The notes below the pieces were generated by a model that saw nothing but the letters and a program-made list of their open reading frames with translations, was not told the DNA's origin and did not search any database. Both the position numbers and the translations under genes were made by a program. Below, in pieces: positions 7,814-15,966 of a DNA stretch of 64,000 nt. The DNA is taken from positions 434,001 to 498,000 of the forward strand of contig NZ_CADIJQ010000002.1 of the NCBI RefSeq assembly GCF_902859595.1, given 5' to 3'. This DNA is from Achromobacter kerstersii. GTDB lineage: Bacteria; Pseudomonadota; Gammaproteobacteria; Burkholderiales; Burkholderiaceae_B. Position 1 is the first letter of the stretch. Each line of letters begins with the position of its first letter.

Positions 7814-8854
7814 CTACCAGCGGGTTGAGTCGGGGGCGGGGCCCTCATGGGACGGGAAATGGGGCAGCACTTCTTCCGCCAGTTCCTGGATGACTTCGGC
7901 GGCCGGTCTATCTGAAAACTGGATGCCCAACGCGGCATGGTTGACGCCCGCCTCGCGCCAGCGCGCAAGCAGGTCAAGCAGGCCCTTGCGCCCGGTGCGC
8001 AACACGTAACCGCCGCGCAGCGGGGTGCGCGGATGGTCAGGGTCAGCGCTCAGGTCCAGCCATTCATTGGTGACATGAGGCCGGAACCCGCCGTCTGGAA
8101 TGCGCGCCCGCCATGCGCTGATCTTGTCCGCCAGCCGCAATGGCCCGTTCGTGTCGTGCGTGCTTTCCGGATAGGTCAGCCAGCCGTCGGCGTGTTCACC
8201 TACCCACTGCGGCGTCTGGCGGCACGAACCCGTAATCAGTAGCGGGATGCGTCCCGTAGCCGGTTTCGGCAGCAGTTGCGGGCCATCGAAGCGGCCAAGC
8301 GGAGATTCAATGGCGCCGTGGCGGGCCTGGATCAGTTGACGGAAATCGGACACGGTCTGTGCGAAGCGGTCACCGCGCCGCGCGTGCTCCAACCCATAGG
8401 CCGGGAATTCGACGGGACGGTCGCCCGACGCAATGCCCAGCACCAGACGCCCGCCTGACAGGCGATCAATGGTGGTGGCGGCTTTGGCCAGATCAATCGG
8501 ATGACGCAGGGAAAATATGGCGCTGCCGGTGGCCAGGGCGATGCGTTCTGTGCGCGCGGCCAGATACGCCAGATAGGTATAGGGGTCAAAGACTTGGCCG
8601 GCATCGCCGAACCCCGGGTCGTACAGCGGCACGTCGCGCACCCAGACCGCGGCAAACCCGGCGCGGTCAATGCTGGCAACCAAGTCGGCCTGTCCGGCCA
8701 GCACTGCCATGTCTCCCTGATAGAAGCGCAGCGGTAAGAAGATGCCCAGCGTCAGTTGGCCTGGGGCGAACATGCGTTGGTAGCCGGGATGGCCGGCGAA
8801 CGCGGGCGCCGAGGCGCCGGTGAGTAAGGATGAGGCGGGAAGCGTGTGAGACAT
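7814..8854 (-). CDS. LLM-class (luciferase-like) FMN-dependent oxidoreductase, TIGR03571-like
   Basis: A 346-residue protein with the bacterial luciferase TIM-barrel pattern: LTLGIFLPLRFYQGDM near residue 34, AGFAAVWVRDVPLYDP near 66, ERIALATGSAIFSLRHPIDL near 103, then LSGGRLVLGIASGDRPVEF near 131, an FMN phosphate-contact region. Such enzymes use reduced FMN from a partner reductase to oxygenate organic substrates. No reductase is adjacent. The glutathione transferase gene lies 84 bp upstream on the same strand, so the two may share a detoxification or sulfur-related context. Confidence 0.85.
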   Translation of the reverse strand: MSHTLPASSLLTGASAPAFAGHPGYQRMFAPGQLTLGIFLPLRFYQGDMAVLAGQADLVASIDRAGFAAVWVRDVPLYDPGFGDAGQVFDPYTYLAYLAARTERIALATGSAIFSLRHPIDLAKAATTIDRLSGGRLVLGIASGDRPVEFPAYGLEHARRGDRFAQTVSDFRQLIQARHGAIESPLGRFDGPQLLPKPATGRIPLLITGSCRQTPQWVGEHADGWLTYPESTHDTNGPLRLADKISAWRARIPDGGFRPHVTNEWLDLSADPDHPRTPLRGGYVLRTGRKGLLDLLARWREAGVNHAALGIQFSDRPAAEVIQELAEEVLPHFPSHEGPAPDSTRW

Positions 8855-8893
8855 GTTTGTCGAAGGCGGGGTGTCAGGGGCGGGTATCGGGGT

Positions 8894-8945
8894 GGATATC
8901 AGGCGCGGATATCAGGCGCGGATATCAGGCGCGGATATCAGGGGC
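8894..8945. repeat. 13-bp tandem repeat, four copies
   Basis: GGATATCAGGCGC is repeated three times exactly from 8894, with a fourth copy (GGATATCAGGGGC) at 8933-8945 that overlaps the stop codon of the glutathione transferase gene. Each unit centres on the palindrome GATATC. The array lies between that stop and the oxidoreductase start. Confidence 0.8.
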
Positions 8946-9573
8946 GGGTGGCCGGATGGGGCAGGGCAATGCCGCGTTGCACGGCGGGGCGCCGCGCGGT
9001 GCGTTGATGCCAGGCGCTCAGATGTGGGTAGTGGCTGAAGTCGAAACCCGCGATGCCCGCGATATGCGTCCAGCCGAACGTGGCGATATCCGCAATGGAA
9101 AAGGCATCTCCAGCCAGCCACGGGCGGTCGGCCAGGCGGCCGTCCAGCGTGGCGAAAGCGGCTTCGCTCAGTTCCCGGTAGCGCGCAATGGCGGCCAGAT
9201 TCGGCTCGTCGGCAAAGCACTCAAAGTGCACGCGCTGGCCCAGCACGGGGCCCATGCTGGCGCTGTGGAACATCAGCCACACGATGGCATCCCATCGCGG
9301 GCCGGGTTCGCTGGGAAGCAGGCGTCCGGATTTTTCGGCCAGATACAGCAGGATGGCGGCGGACTCAAACAGCGTGACACTTGTGTCGTGGTCGACCAGT
9401 GCGGGAATCCGGCCGTGCGGGTTCAGCTTCAGGAAGGCGGGCTGGCGGTGCTCGCCTTGGTCGATACGCACGTGGTGCAGGCGGTAAGGCAGGCCCAGTT
9501 CCTCAAGGGCGATGGTGATCTTGAAGCCATTGGGTGAGCTATCGGTGTAAAGGTGCAGGGCGGGTGGTTGCAT
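8938..9573 (-). CDS. Glutathione S-transferase family protein (YfcG/Ure2-like)
   Basis: A 211-residue cytosolic GST. The N-terminal thioredoxin-like domain begins LHLYTDSSPNGFKITIALEE, with the SPN segment at the catalytic position. It contains NPHGRIPALVD, where the cis-proline binds the glutathione backbone, and LFESAAILLYLAE, the Glu-Ser pair contacting the gamma-glutamyl group. The helical C-terminal domain has the conserved N-capping box region FSIADIATFGWTHI. The pattern fits the nu/Ure2-like class with disulfide-bond reductase activity. The gene is divergent from a LysR regulator that probably controls it. Confidence 0.9.
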   Translation of the reverse strand: MQPPALHLYTDSSPNGFKITIALEELGLPYRLHHVRIDQGEHRQPAFLKLNPHGRIPALVDHDTSVTLFESAAILLYLAEKSGRLLPSEPGPRWDAIVWLMFHSASMGPVLGQRVHFECFADEPNLAAIARYRELSEAAFATLDGRLADRPWLAGDAFSIADIATFGWTHIAGIAGFDFSHYPHLSAWHQRTARRPAVQRGIALPHPATRP

Positions 9574-9657
9574 GCCGTTTTCAAGAAAGTAGTTAAGCTA
9601 TTGCCATTAGGCGATAGGCCGAGCGGTAATCTTGCTGTGTCACGCTCGCGTCGTAAA

Positions 9658-9693
9658 ACGATGAATCGTCGATCATGAAGTTAGTTTTTCTAA
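9658..9693. promoter_or_regulatory. Candidate LysR-type operator between GST and LysR genes
   Basis: The divergent spacer holds the palindrome TTAG-TTTTT-CTAA (9681-9693), which fits the T-N11-A rule for LysR-type sites. ACGAT-GA-ATCGT lies nearby (9658-9669). Both are close to the LysR start at 9704, consistent with autoregulation. Seen only as sequence symmetry. Confidence 0.4.
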
Positions 9694-9703
9694 ACAAAGG
9701 TGC

Positions 9704-10621
9704 ATGATGGGAGCGGTGATGCCATTGCTGGCGCTGCGGGCGTTTGCGGAAGCCGGCCGTCTGGGCAGCTTCAAAGCGGCGGCGGCGCGCATGGGGGTGA
9801 CGCCAGGCGCGGTCAGCCAGCAGATCCGGTTGCTTGAGGACCGTGTGGGCGTGCCCTTGTTTGTGCGGGAGCGCCATGGCGTGCACCTGACCGAAGCCGG
9901 TGCGCAAGCCCATCCCGGCTTGGTGCAAGCCTTCGAGCTGATCGAGAAATCGCTTGCTCGGCTGGAATCCAGCGCAGCGCGCCGTACGTTGACCATCAGC
10001 ACCGTGCCCGCGTTTGCCGCCAACTGGCTGGTGCCGCGGTTGGGGCGATTTTCCGAGCTGCATCCCGGCATCGAAGTGCGGGTCGAGGCCACGTCCAAAC
10101 TGGTCGACTTCCAGCGCGACCGGATCGACGTCGCCTTGCGCCATGGCCTGGGCGACTACCCGGGTCTGGCCGTCATGCCGCTGATGGCGCCGGTGATGCT
10201 GCCGGTGGCTAGCCCGGCGCTGTTGCGCAATGGGCCCGCGTTGCGCCAGCCGTCGGACTGCCTGCGCTATCCCTTGCTGCAGGACTCGGATCGCGCTGAA
10301 TGGACGCTGTGGCTGCAAGCGCACGGCGTCCCGCCCGATGACGCTGCGCGGCGCGGTTCCAGCTTTGACGACGACTTGCTTTTGCTCAGGGCGGCGGCAG
10401 CCGGGCAGGGCATTGCGTTGGTGCCGCAAGACCACGCGCGGGACGACATCGCGTCCGGCCGATTGCAGGTGGTGCTGAATTTGCCCTGGCCGATGCGCTT
10501 TGCCTATTACGCCGTCAGCCTGCCTGACGCGGCGCGGCGGCCCGATGTGCGCCGCTTCATCGATTGGCTGGCCGAAGAAGCGCAAGAACCCCAAGAGATC
10601 CAAGAGACCCCAGAGATCTGA
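9704..10621 (+). CDS. LysR-family transcriptional regulator (GcvA-like)
   Basis: A 305-residue LTTR. The helix-turn-helix spans residues about 19-42 (GSFKAAAARMGVTPGAVSQQ) followed by the linker helix IRLLEDRVGVPLFVRERHGV. The two-lobed effector domain contains ISTVPAFAANWLVPRLGRF and the GcvA-like DVALRHGLGDYPGL. The last 15 residues are an unusual Glu/Gln/Pro-rich tail (EAQEPQEIQETPEI). Divergence from the glutathione transferase gene suggests that gene as target. The Shine-Dalgarno is weak (AAGGTG). Confidence 0.9.
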   Translation: MMGAVMPLLALRAFAEAGRLGSFKAAAARMGVTPGAVSQQIRLLEDRVGVPLFVRERHGVHLTEAGAQAHPGLVQAFELIEKSLARLESSAARRTLTISTVPAFAANWLVPRLGRFSELHPGIEVRVEATSKLVDFQRDRIDVALRHGLGDYPGLAVMPLMAPVMLPVASPALLRNGPALRQPSDCLRYPLLQDSDRAEWTLWLQAHGVPPDDAARRGSSFDDDLLLLRAAAAGQGIALVPQDHARDDIASGRLQVVLNLPWPMRFAYYAVSLPDAARRPDVRRFIDWLAEEAQEPQEIQETPEI

Positions 10622-10766
10622 AGACGCCGGCGCAGCGGGCGGCGTGGTGTCGTCACAGCGGGATCACCCGCCTCGTGCAGCCCCATCCGCCTCATCCGAT
10701 TGATGCGCAATCCAGGGTCTTTGGGGTATGCTGACTTCGGTTTCCACGCCTAGACAGGAGATGTTT

Positions 10767-10898
10767 ATGAAGAACAAAGTCGTTCTCGTCATGCTGCTTT
10801 CGATTGCCGCGCTTTCGGCGGGCTGCAACACCGTTGCGGGCGCTGGTAAAGATATCCAGCGTGGTGGCGAAAAGATCGAGGGCGCCGCGGAAAAGTAG
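10767..10898 (+). CDS. Entericidin A/B-family small lipoprotein
   Basis: A 43-residue protein (MKNKVVLVMLLSIAALSAGC...). ATG 10767 is placed 6 bp after ACAGGAG; the in-frame ATG at 10761 abuts the Shine-Dalgarno. A signal sequence ends in the lipobox LSAGC (Cys20), leaving a 24-residue mature lipoprotein NTVAGAGKDIQRGGEKIEGA plus AEK, the classic entericidin pattern. In E. coli the ecnAB pair is linked to stationary-phase lysis; the role here is unknown. A second paralogue lies at 49569. Confidence 0.9.
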   Translation: MKNKVVLVMLLSIAALSAGCNTVAGAGKDIQRGGEKIEGAAEK

Positions 10899-10929
10899 TT
10901 GGTCCCCTCGGCCAATGTCAGGCTGGCTC

Positions 10930-10980
10930 AAGGCCACGCGCGAAATGTCCCAGGCATTTCCCGCGTGGCCTTTTTGCAGC
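10930..10980 (+). terminator. Rho-independent terminator after the entericidin gene
   Basis: A long stem pairs GGCCACGCG with CGCGTGGCC, extended by an inner GAAATG/CATTTC pairing, followed by TTTTT. Confidence 0.85.
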
Positions 10981-11025
10981 CGCTGGCATAATCGCGGAAG
11001 TCCGAATTTCAATGCGGGAAGAATC

Positions 11026-11457
11026 ATGAGCAAGTCAGTATGGGCAGGTGTGGCGTTGGCAGTGCTGTTGGCCGGCTGCGCAAGTAAAGGGGTCTACGAG
11101 GCCGATAGCGTGCGTAAAGAAACCTTCAGCGTCGACACCAACTATCAGGCCGCTTTCCGCCGCGGTGGTGAATATGTCCGCTCATGCCATGTGAATGTGC
11201 AGCACCCCTATGGCGTGGCCTACGCCTGGCGCCACAGCCTGGGCGAGAAGGGTGCGCCCGATGAGATCCAGCTGTACAAGGTGGGCGAGCCGGCCACTGT
11301 GCTTGAACTGATTTCCGCCGAAGCCGACGGCCCGGCCAAGTCCAAAGTCACCGTGACGGTACTGGGTAAAGGGCGCTGGGACGAGGCCGAAATCGCCGCC
11401 GCACGCGCGTCGATCCAAAGCGCCACGCCCGTGTGCCGCACCGGCAACGGCAGCTGA
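11026..11457 (+). CDS. Hypothetical lipoprotein (143 aa)
   Basis: The ATG at 11026 begins a clear lipoprotein signal (MSKSVWAGVALAVLLAGCAS, lipobox LLAGC with Cys18). An upstream in-frame start at 10804 lies in the previous gene's region and is rejected. The mature part is a small alpha/beta domain with Cys residues near both ends (VRSCHVNVQHP and TPVCRTGNGS) that could form a disulfide. It is followed 3 bp later by a membrane protein gene, so the two are probably co-transcribed. Function unknown. Confidence 0.7.
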   Translation: MSKSVWAGVALAVLLAGCASKGVYEADSVRKETFSVDTNYQAAFRRGGEYVRSCHVNVQHPYGVAYAWRHSLGEKGAPDEIQLYKVGEPATVLELISAEADGPAKSKVTVTVLGKGRWDEAEIAAARASIQSATPVCRTGNGS

Positions 11458-11460
11458 CGC

Positions 11461-11871
11461 ATGGACCCCCGCGCCCAGCAGATACGTTCTTCAGGCCTGT
11501 CGTTCTCGCTGCTTGCGGGCGCGTTTCGATTCCTGGGATGGTTGAACGGGGGCGCGGCGCTGGCGCTGGTGGCGTTTTCGTTGGGCATTGTTGGTGGCGA
11601 CATCGCCGCCCCTGATCTTCAATTACCCCTGGCCTTGTTCCTGGCGGGTCTCGTGGCTTCCTGCCTGGGTCTGCTGTTTGCCTACCTGGCGCAAGTGAGT
11701 TTGTTGCGTCAGGGCTACACGGGGCACATGACGCGCGGCCACTGGCCAGCCCAGTTGCTGGCGATGATCTGCTATCTGCTCGCGGCGCTGACATTCTGCG
11801 CGGCGTGCTGGTTCTCGCTGGGGCAGGCGGCGCATGATGCGCAGCAGATGACGTCGTACGCTAGCCGGTGA
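11461..11871 (+). CDS. Small integral membrane protein (136 aa)
   Basis: Three to four hydrophobic helices are visible (FRFLGWLNGGAALALVAFSL, LALFLAGLVASCLGLLFAYL, LAMICYLLAALTFCAACWFS). Polar N- and C-termini flank them. The gene starts 3 bp after the stop of the lipoprotein gene. No family is recognised; probably a cytoplasmic-membrane protein of unknown role. Confidence 0.65.
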   Translation: MDPRAQQIRSSGLSFSLLAGAFRFLGWLNGGAALALVAFSLGIVGGDIAAPDLQLPLALFLAGLVASCLGLLFAYLAQVSLLRQGYTGHMTRGHWPAQLLAMICYLLAALTFCAACWFSLGQAAHDAQQMTSYASR

Positions 11872-11903
11872 AAATAAGGGGTAAACCCCTATACGCAAAA
11901 GTG

Positions 11904-11951
11904 TTGGACTTGCACTTGCGTTGAGAATAATATGCGCGGTGCGTATATAAA
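11904..11951 (+). promoter_or_regulatory. Candidate promoters of the ATCase gene
   Basis: Two overlapping sigma70-like candidates are visible: TTGGAC (11904-11909), 16 bp, AATAAT (11926-11931); and TTGAGA (11921-11926), 17 bp, TATATA (11944-11949). The region is locally AT-rich, unlike its surroundings. A GGGGT/ACCCC inverted repeat lies just upstream near 11878-11889. Confidence 0.45.
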
Positions 11952-11972
11952 TCCTCTTTCTCGAGGCCCGTC

Positions 11973-13265
11973 ATGACCATCTCCCAGCAAGCCTTCCTGC
12001 GCGACGCCATGCGCCGCCTGAACCTGACGCGCGACGTGTTCGCGACCCGGATCGGCGTCAAACGCCGCGCCCTGGACACCTGGCTGTTGCCCGAAGGCTC
12101 GCAGGAATTCCGCGCCATGCCGGAAGTGGTGCAGCGTTTCGTCAGCGAAATCGTGCAGAACGGGGTGCTGCTGGAAAAGTATACGCAAAGCGTACAAGAC
12201 GGCCCTCTGCGTGAGCGCATCGCCGTGGAAGGCAAGCATCAGCTGCTGTCGGTGGACCAATTCACGCGCGAGTCGGTTGAAGACCTGTTCCGCGTGGCCG
12301 ACATGATGCAGCCCATCGCACGCCGCCAGAAGGTGTCGCGGGTGCTGGAAGGCGCGGTGTTGGGCAACCTGTTCTTCGAAGCCAGCACCCGTACCCGCGT
12401 CAGCTTCGGCTCGGCCTTCTGCCGCCTGGGCGGCTCGGTGTGCGACACCACGGGCTTCACGTTTTCGTCGATGGCCAAGGGCGAATCCATTTACGACACC
12501 AGCCGCGTCATGAGCGGCTACGTGGACGCCATGGTGATCCGCCATCCGGACCAAGGTTCCGTGGCTGAATTTGCACGCGCGACGAACATCCCGGTGGTCA
12601 ACGGCGGCGACGGCCCCGGCGAGCACCCCAGCCAGGCCTTGCTGGACCTGTACACGATCCTGACCGAGTTCTCGCGCCTGGGTAAGTTGCTGGACGGCGC
12701 GCACATCGCCATGGTGGGCGACCTGAAGTACGGCCGTACCGTGCATTCGCTGATCAAGCTGATGGCGCTGTACAAGAACGTGAAGTTCTCGCTGGTGTCG
12801 CCCAAGGGTCTGGAGATGCCGAGCTACATCATCGAGCAGGCCAGCCGCAACGGCAACATCATTGAACAGAAGACGTCGCTGGCCGAAGGCCTGGCCGGCG
12901 CCGACGTGATCTACGCGACGCGCGTGCAGAAAGAGCGCTTCGCCAACGAAGAGAACGAAGGCTACACGCCGGACTTCCAGATCAGCCGCGCCATCATCGA
13001 CGCGTATTGCAGCCCCGAAACCATCGTGATGCACCCGCTGCCGCGCGACAGCCGTCCGGGCGCCAACGACCTGAGCGTGGACCTGAACCACGATCCGCGT
13101 CTGGCTATCTTCCGCCAGACCGACAACGGTATCCCCATCCGCATGGCGATTTTCGCGGTGCTGTTGGGCGTGGAAGGCTTGGTGCAGCACTCGCTGCGCG
13201 ATGTGACGTGGCAGCACCCGTCGCACGTGGGTCCGGATGACTCCGTGTTCCACGGTCTGGAATAA
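11973..13265 (+). CDS. pyrB: Aspartate carbamoyltransferase with N-terminal HTH-like extension
   Basis: A 430-residue protein. Residues about 90-430 form the transcarbamylase: the carbamoyl-phosphate loop FFEASTRTRVSF (STRTR at 138-142), EHPSQALLDLYTI, the MVGDLKYGRTVHSL aspartate-domain entry and HPLPRDSRP at 354-358. It should make carbamoyl aspartate in pyrimidine synthesis. Typical catalytic chains are 305-340 residues. Here about 90 extra N-terminal residues include a stretch resembling a helix-turn-helix (LNLTRDVFATRIGVKRRALD, residues 14-33). No pyrI or pyrC lies nearby. The class is sure; whether this is the main or an auxiliary ATCase is open. Confidence 0.88.
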   Translation: MTISQQAFLRDAMRRLNLTRDVFATRIGVKRRALDTWLLPEGSQEFRAMPEVVQRFVSEIVQNGVLLEKYTQSVQDGPLRERIAVEGKHQLLSVDQFTRESVEDLFRVADMMQPIARRQKVSRVLEGAVLGNLFFEASTRTRVSFGSAFCRLGGSVCDTTGFTFSSMAKGESIYDTSRVMSGYVDAMVIRHPDQGSVAEFARATNIPVVNGGDGPGEHPSQALLDLYTILTEFSRLGKLLDGAHIAMVGDLKYGRTVHSLIKLMALYKNVKFSLVSPKGLEMPSYIIEQASRNGNIIEQKTSLAEGLAGADVIYATRVQKERFANEENEGYTPDFQISRAIIDAYCSPETIVMHPLPRDSRPGANDLSVDLNHDPRLAIFRQTDNGIPIRMAIFAVLLGVEGLVQHSLRDVTWQHPSHVGPDDSVFHGLE

Positions 13266-13286
13266 GTGGTGTCCCCAAAGTAAAGT

Positions 13287-13366
13287 GCCCCCACGCTGCA
13301 CTCGCCAGCAGCTCGCTGGCTGCCCCCCGAGGGGGCTCGCCCCGCCTTGGGGCGGCCCGGCGGCGG
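13287..13366 (+). repeat. Dispersed GC-rich intergenic repeat, copy a
   Basis: About 80 bp starting GCCCCCACGCTGC, with the internal inverted repeat CCCCCCGAGGGGG and ending CCTTGGGGCGGCCCGGCGG. The same consensus recurs (in either orientation) at 16706, 16787, 21041 and 32718, always between genes. Confidence 0.75.
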
Positions 13367-13382
13367 GGCGCCCTGATCACGT

Positions 13383-13455
13383 GGCGTGACACGCAAGCCG
13401 GGGCAGCTCAAGCGCGCTGGTCAGCGCTACTGCGCCGGCGTGACACGCAAGCCGC
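13383..13455. repeat. 18-bp direct repeat pair
   Basis: GGCGTGACACGCAAGCCG occurs at 13383-13400 and 13438-13455, in the gap between the ATCase and diguanylate cyclase genes. The segment between them contains AGCGCGCTGGTCAGCGCT. Confidence 0.6.
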
Positions 13456-13557
13456 GTGCCCCTGGCGGCCTCTTTGTGCTTTTGAAGGATAATCCGCGCT
13501 GGTTTTCTGTCGCGTGTCGTTCCAAGACACGGGCGGCGATTTTAGGGCGGATGATTT

Positions 13558-14979
13558 ATGTCTTCGAGCAACAGCGCGATGCCGGTGTGGTCGGGTGGCG
13601 CCGGTCAGGCGTGCTACCTGAGCGCGTCAAACGCGCAGGCCTGGGAAGCGGTCTATCAATCGGTTGACGCCTACACGCGCGGCCAGGTCGCAGCGGTAGT
13701 GGGCGATAGCGCCAAAGAATTGGTGGACGCCTTCTATTCCACCTTGCTGGCGGATGTTGAGGCCGGGCCGCGTCTGTCGCACGAGATCGTTGCGACGCGC
13801 TTGCACAACGGCATGAAGTATTGGCTGAAGGGCCTGCTCTGTGTGCGCGATCAGGGCGATATCGTCGCGCTGATGGCCACGCAGAAAAAGGTGGGCGAAG
13901 TGCATGCGCGCGTGCATATTCCGATCCATCTGGTGATGGCCGGCGCCCGCGTTCTGAAAAACGAAATCTCGGCCCGTTTGCGCGCCAGCGATCTTGACGG
14001 CATGGCCGCGTCCATCGCTACCCAGTACGTCTGTAATCTGTTTGATCTGGCCATTGAGCAGATGAGCCGCGCCTTCATGCGCGACATCAACCGCGGCGCG
14101 CGCAATGACGAGGCGTATCGCTTGTTCGCCCTGGGGCAGAACATTTCCACTGAGCGCGAGCGCCAGCGCGCCGCCCTGTTGGAGTGGAGCCAGGCAGTGT
14201 TGATCGGCCTGCATTACCGCGCGCCGGAACAGGCGCTGCCGCGTCTGGCGGCGTCAGAATTCGGCCTGTGGCTGCAACACAAGGGCGGCGTACTGTTTGA
14301 AAGCGCACCGGCCCTGCGCCAGATCACCGAAGCTGTGACGCGATTGGATGACGTGGTGCTGCCGCAGCTGATGATGGCCGAGGCCCAACGGCAGATGTCC
14401 TTGCCTGATCAGGTGCGTGAACTACAAGAATTGGTGGCGCGCATTAAGCATTTGCTGAACGGCCTGTTCGACATGGTGGCCGAGATCGAAAGCGGCAGCG
14501 ATCCGCTGACGAATGTGTTGAACCGCCGCTTCCTGCCTTCGGTGATCGGGCGCGAGATCGCAATCGCCAGCCGGCAAGAAAGCCGCTTTTCGGTGCTGCT
14601 GCTGGATATCGACCATTTCAAGGCCATTAACGACGCGCATGGGCATTCGGGTGGCGACCAGGTGTTGCGCCAGTTTGCCGAGGTGGTGCATCAGTCGTGC
14701 CGGTCCAGCGATTTCGTCTTCCGGTATGGCGGTGAAGAGTTCCTGGTGGTGCTGGTCGACACCGGCCAAGAGGCCGCGCTGGCTGCCGCTGAAAAGCTGG
14801 GCAACGAGATCCGCCGGCACGATTTCACGATTCCCGAAGTGGGGGCGTTGCGAATTACAGCGAGTATTGGCGTGGCGACCTTTGACGGGCACCCGGATTA
14901 CGCCTATTTGATTGATCGCGCCGACAAGGCCTTGTATCGCGCCAAGCAGGCGGGGCGCGATCAGAGTGTAGCGGCTTGA
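13558..14979 (+). CDS. Globin-coupled diguanylate cyclase (BpeGReg-like oxygen sensor)
   Basis: A 473-residue three-part protein. Residues about 20-175 are a sensor globin with the proximal-histidine motif VGEVHARVHIP (His near 116). Residues 180-300 are a helical middle domain. Residues 310-470 form a GGDEF domain with the active-site motif GGEEF at 391-395 and the product-inhibition I-site RSSD at 382-385, both intact. By family knowledge (BpeGReg of Bordetella, DosC) haem-bound oxygen stimulates synthesis of c-di-GMP from two GTP, promoting biofilm. No phosphodiesterase partner is adjacent. The length and order match BpeGReg closely. Confidence 0.93.
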   Translation: MSSSNSAMPVWSGGAGQACYLSASNAQAWEAVYQSVDAYTRGQVAAVVGDSAKELVDAFYSTLLADVEAGPRLSHEIVATRLHNGMKYWLKGLLCVRDQGDIVALMATQKKVGEVHARVHIPIHLVMAGARVLKNEISARLRASDLDGMAASIATQYVCNLFDLAIEQMSRAFMRDINRGARNDEAYRLFALGQNISTERERQRAALLEWSQAVLIGLHYRAPEQALPRLAASEFGLWLQHKGGVLFESAPALRQITEAVTRLDDVVLPQLMMAEAQRQMSLPDQVRELQELVARIKHLLNGLFDMVAEIESGSDPLTNVLNRRFLPSVIGREIAIASRQESRFSVLLLDIDHFKAINDAHGHSGGDQVLRQFAEVVHQSCRSSDFVFRYGGEEFLVVLVDTGQEAALAAAEKLGNEIRRHDFTIPEVGALRITASIGVATFDGHPDYAYLIDRADKALYRAKQAGRDQSVAA

Positions 14980-15008
14980 TAAGACGGCGATATTTGCGCG
15001 CCCGCCAA

Positions 15009-15038
15009 TAAAAAGGCCGCTCTGTTCCAGAGCGGCCT
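15009..15038 (-). terminator. Terminator of rdgC
   Basis: Read leftward, AGGCCGCTCTG-GAA-CAGAGCGGCCT is followed by TTTTAT, 29 bp after the rdgC stop. Confidence 0.85.
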
Positions 15039-15066
15039 GTCGCGTTCAGCGTGATGGCGTCAGCAA

Positions 15067-15966
15067 TCAGATTTTCTTTTCGCCGCCCAGCGCGTCGACG
15101 AGCTCGGCCATCATCTTGGCCAGTTCGCCCGTCATCAGCATCATGTCGGAATCAAACTTTTCGTCGTCGTTCGTGGCGACGCCTTCGTTGCCTTCTTTCA
15201 GCACGTCCAGCGGCGACACGCGCTTCACATCCAGGCCTTCGGTCAGCACGAACGAGATGCGGTCGGCCCACGTCATGGCCAGGCGGGTGCACTGCTTGCC
15301 CGACTGGATGTGGCGGCGCACGTCGTCAGCGTCGATGGAGTGCTTCACGTAGCGGATGGCCGCGCCGCTTTCGCCGGACGAACGCAGCTCGGTGTCTTGG
15401 TCGATGGTGAAGTTCGACGGCGCTTCGTCTTCAGCCAGCCAGCCCGTCATGGCAGACGCGGGCGATTGCGCCACGTACAGGTTTTCCAGCGGGAAAGGGT
15501 CCACGCACTTGGCCAGCAGGCCAATGACTTCGTCGGCCTTGGCGGACGCGGCGGCGTCGATCACCAGCCAGTGATTCTGCGGGTCGATCCAGACGCGGGT
15601 GTCGCGGTACACGCTGAAGGCGCGCGGCAGGAGCTCGTCCGTGACGCGTTCCTTGATTTCCTTCATCTGCTTGCGGCCCGGCTTGTAGCCTTGCTGCTCT
15701 TCGATTTCCTGGGCGCGCGCCTTGGCGACCTGGTTCACGACCGTGCCCGGCAGCAGCTTTTTCTCGGCGCGTAGCGACAGCAGGATCTGGCCGTTCACAA
15801 CGTGGGCAAGCCCGCCGTTTTCGCGCGGCGGCACCCAGCCCAGGCTTTGCATTTCAAGGTTGTTGCCCGCTTGATAGGCGTGGCGCGCAAGCGTTTCTTC
15901 AAGCTGATCGCCAACGAGAGTCCACGGCGAGGAGAGGCGGTAAATCTTGAGGTTTTTGAACCACAT
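15067..15966 (-). CDS. rdgC: Recombination-associated protein RdgC
   Basis: A 299-residue protein starting [11 protein letters not shown], the standard RdgC N-terminus. Family segments are clear: [60 protein letters not shown] and the [20 protein letters not shown] region near the C-terminus. RdgC forms a ring-shaped dimer on double-stranded DNA and restrains RecA. It is transcribed alone, divergent from the small membrane protein at 16117, with its own terminator. Confidence 0.95.
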   Translation of the reverse strand: MWFKNLKIYRLSSPWTLVGDQLEETLARHAYQAGNNLEMQSLGWVPPRENGGLAHVVNGQILLSLRAEKKLLPGTVVNQVAKARAQEIEEQQGYKPGRKQMKEIKERVTDELLPRAFSVYRDTRVWIDPQNHWLVIDAAASAKADEVIGLLAKCVDPFPLENLYVAQSPASAMTGWLAEDEAPSNFTIDQDTELRSSGESGAAIRYVKHSIDADDVRRHIQSGKQCTRLAMTWADRISFVLTEGLDVKRVSPLDVLKEGNEGVATNDDEKFDSDMMLMTGELAKMMAELVDALGGEKKI

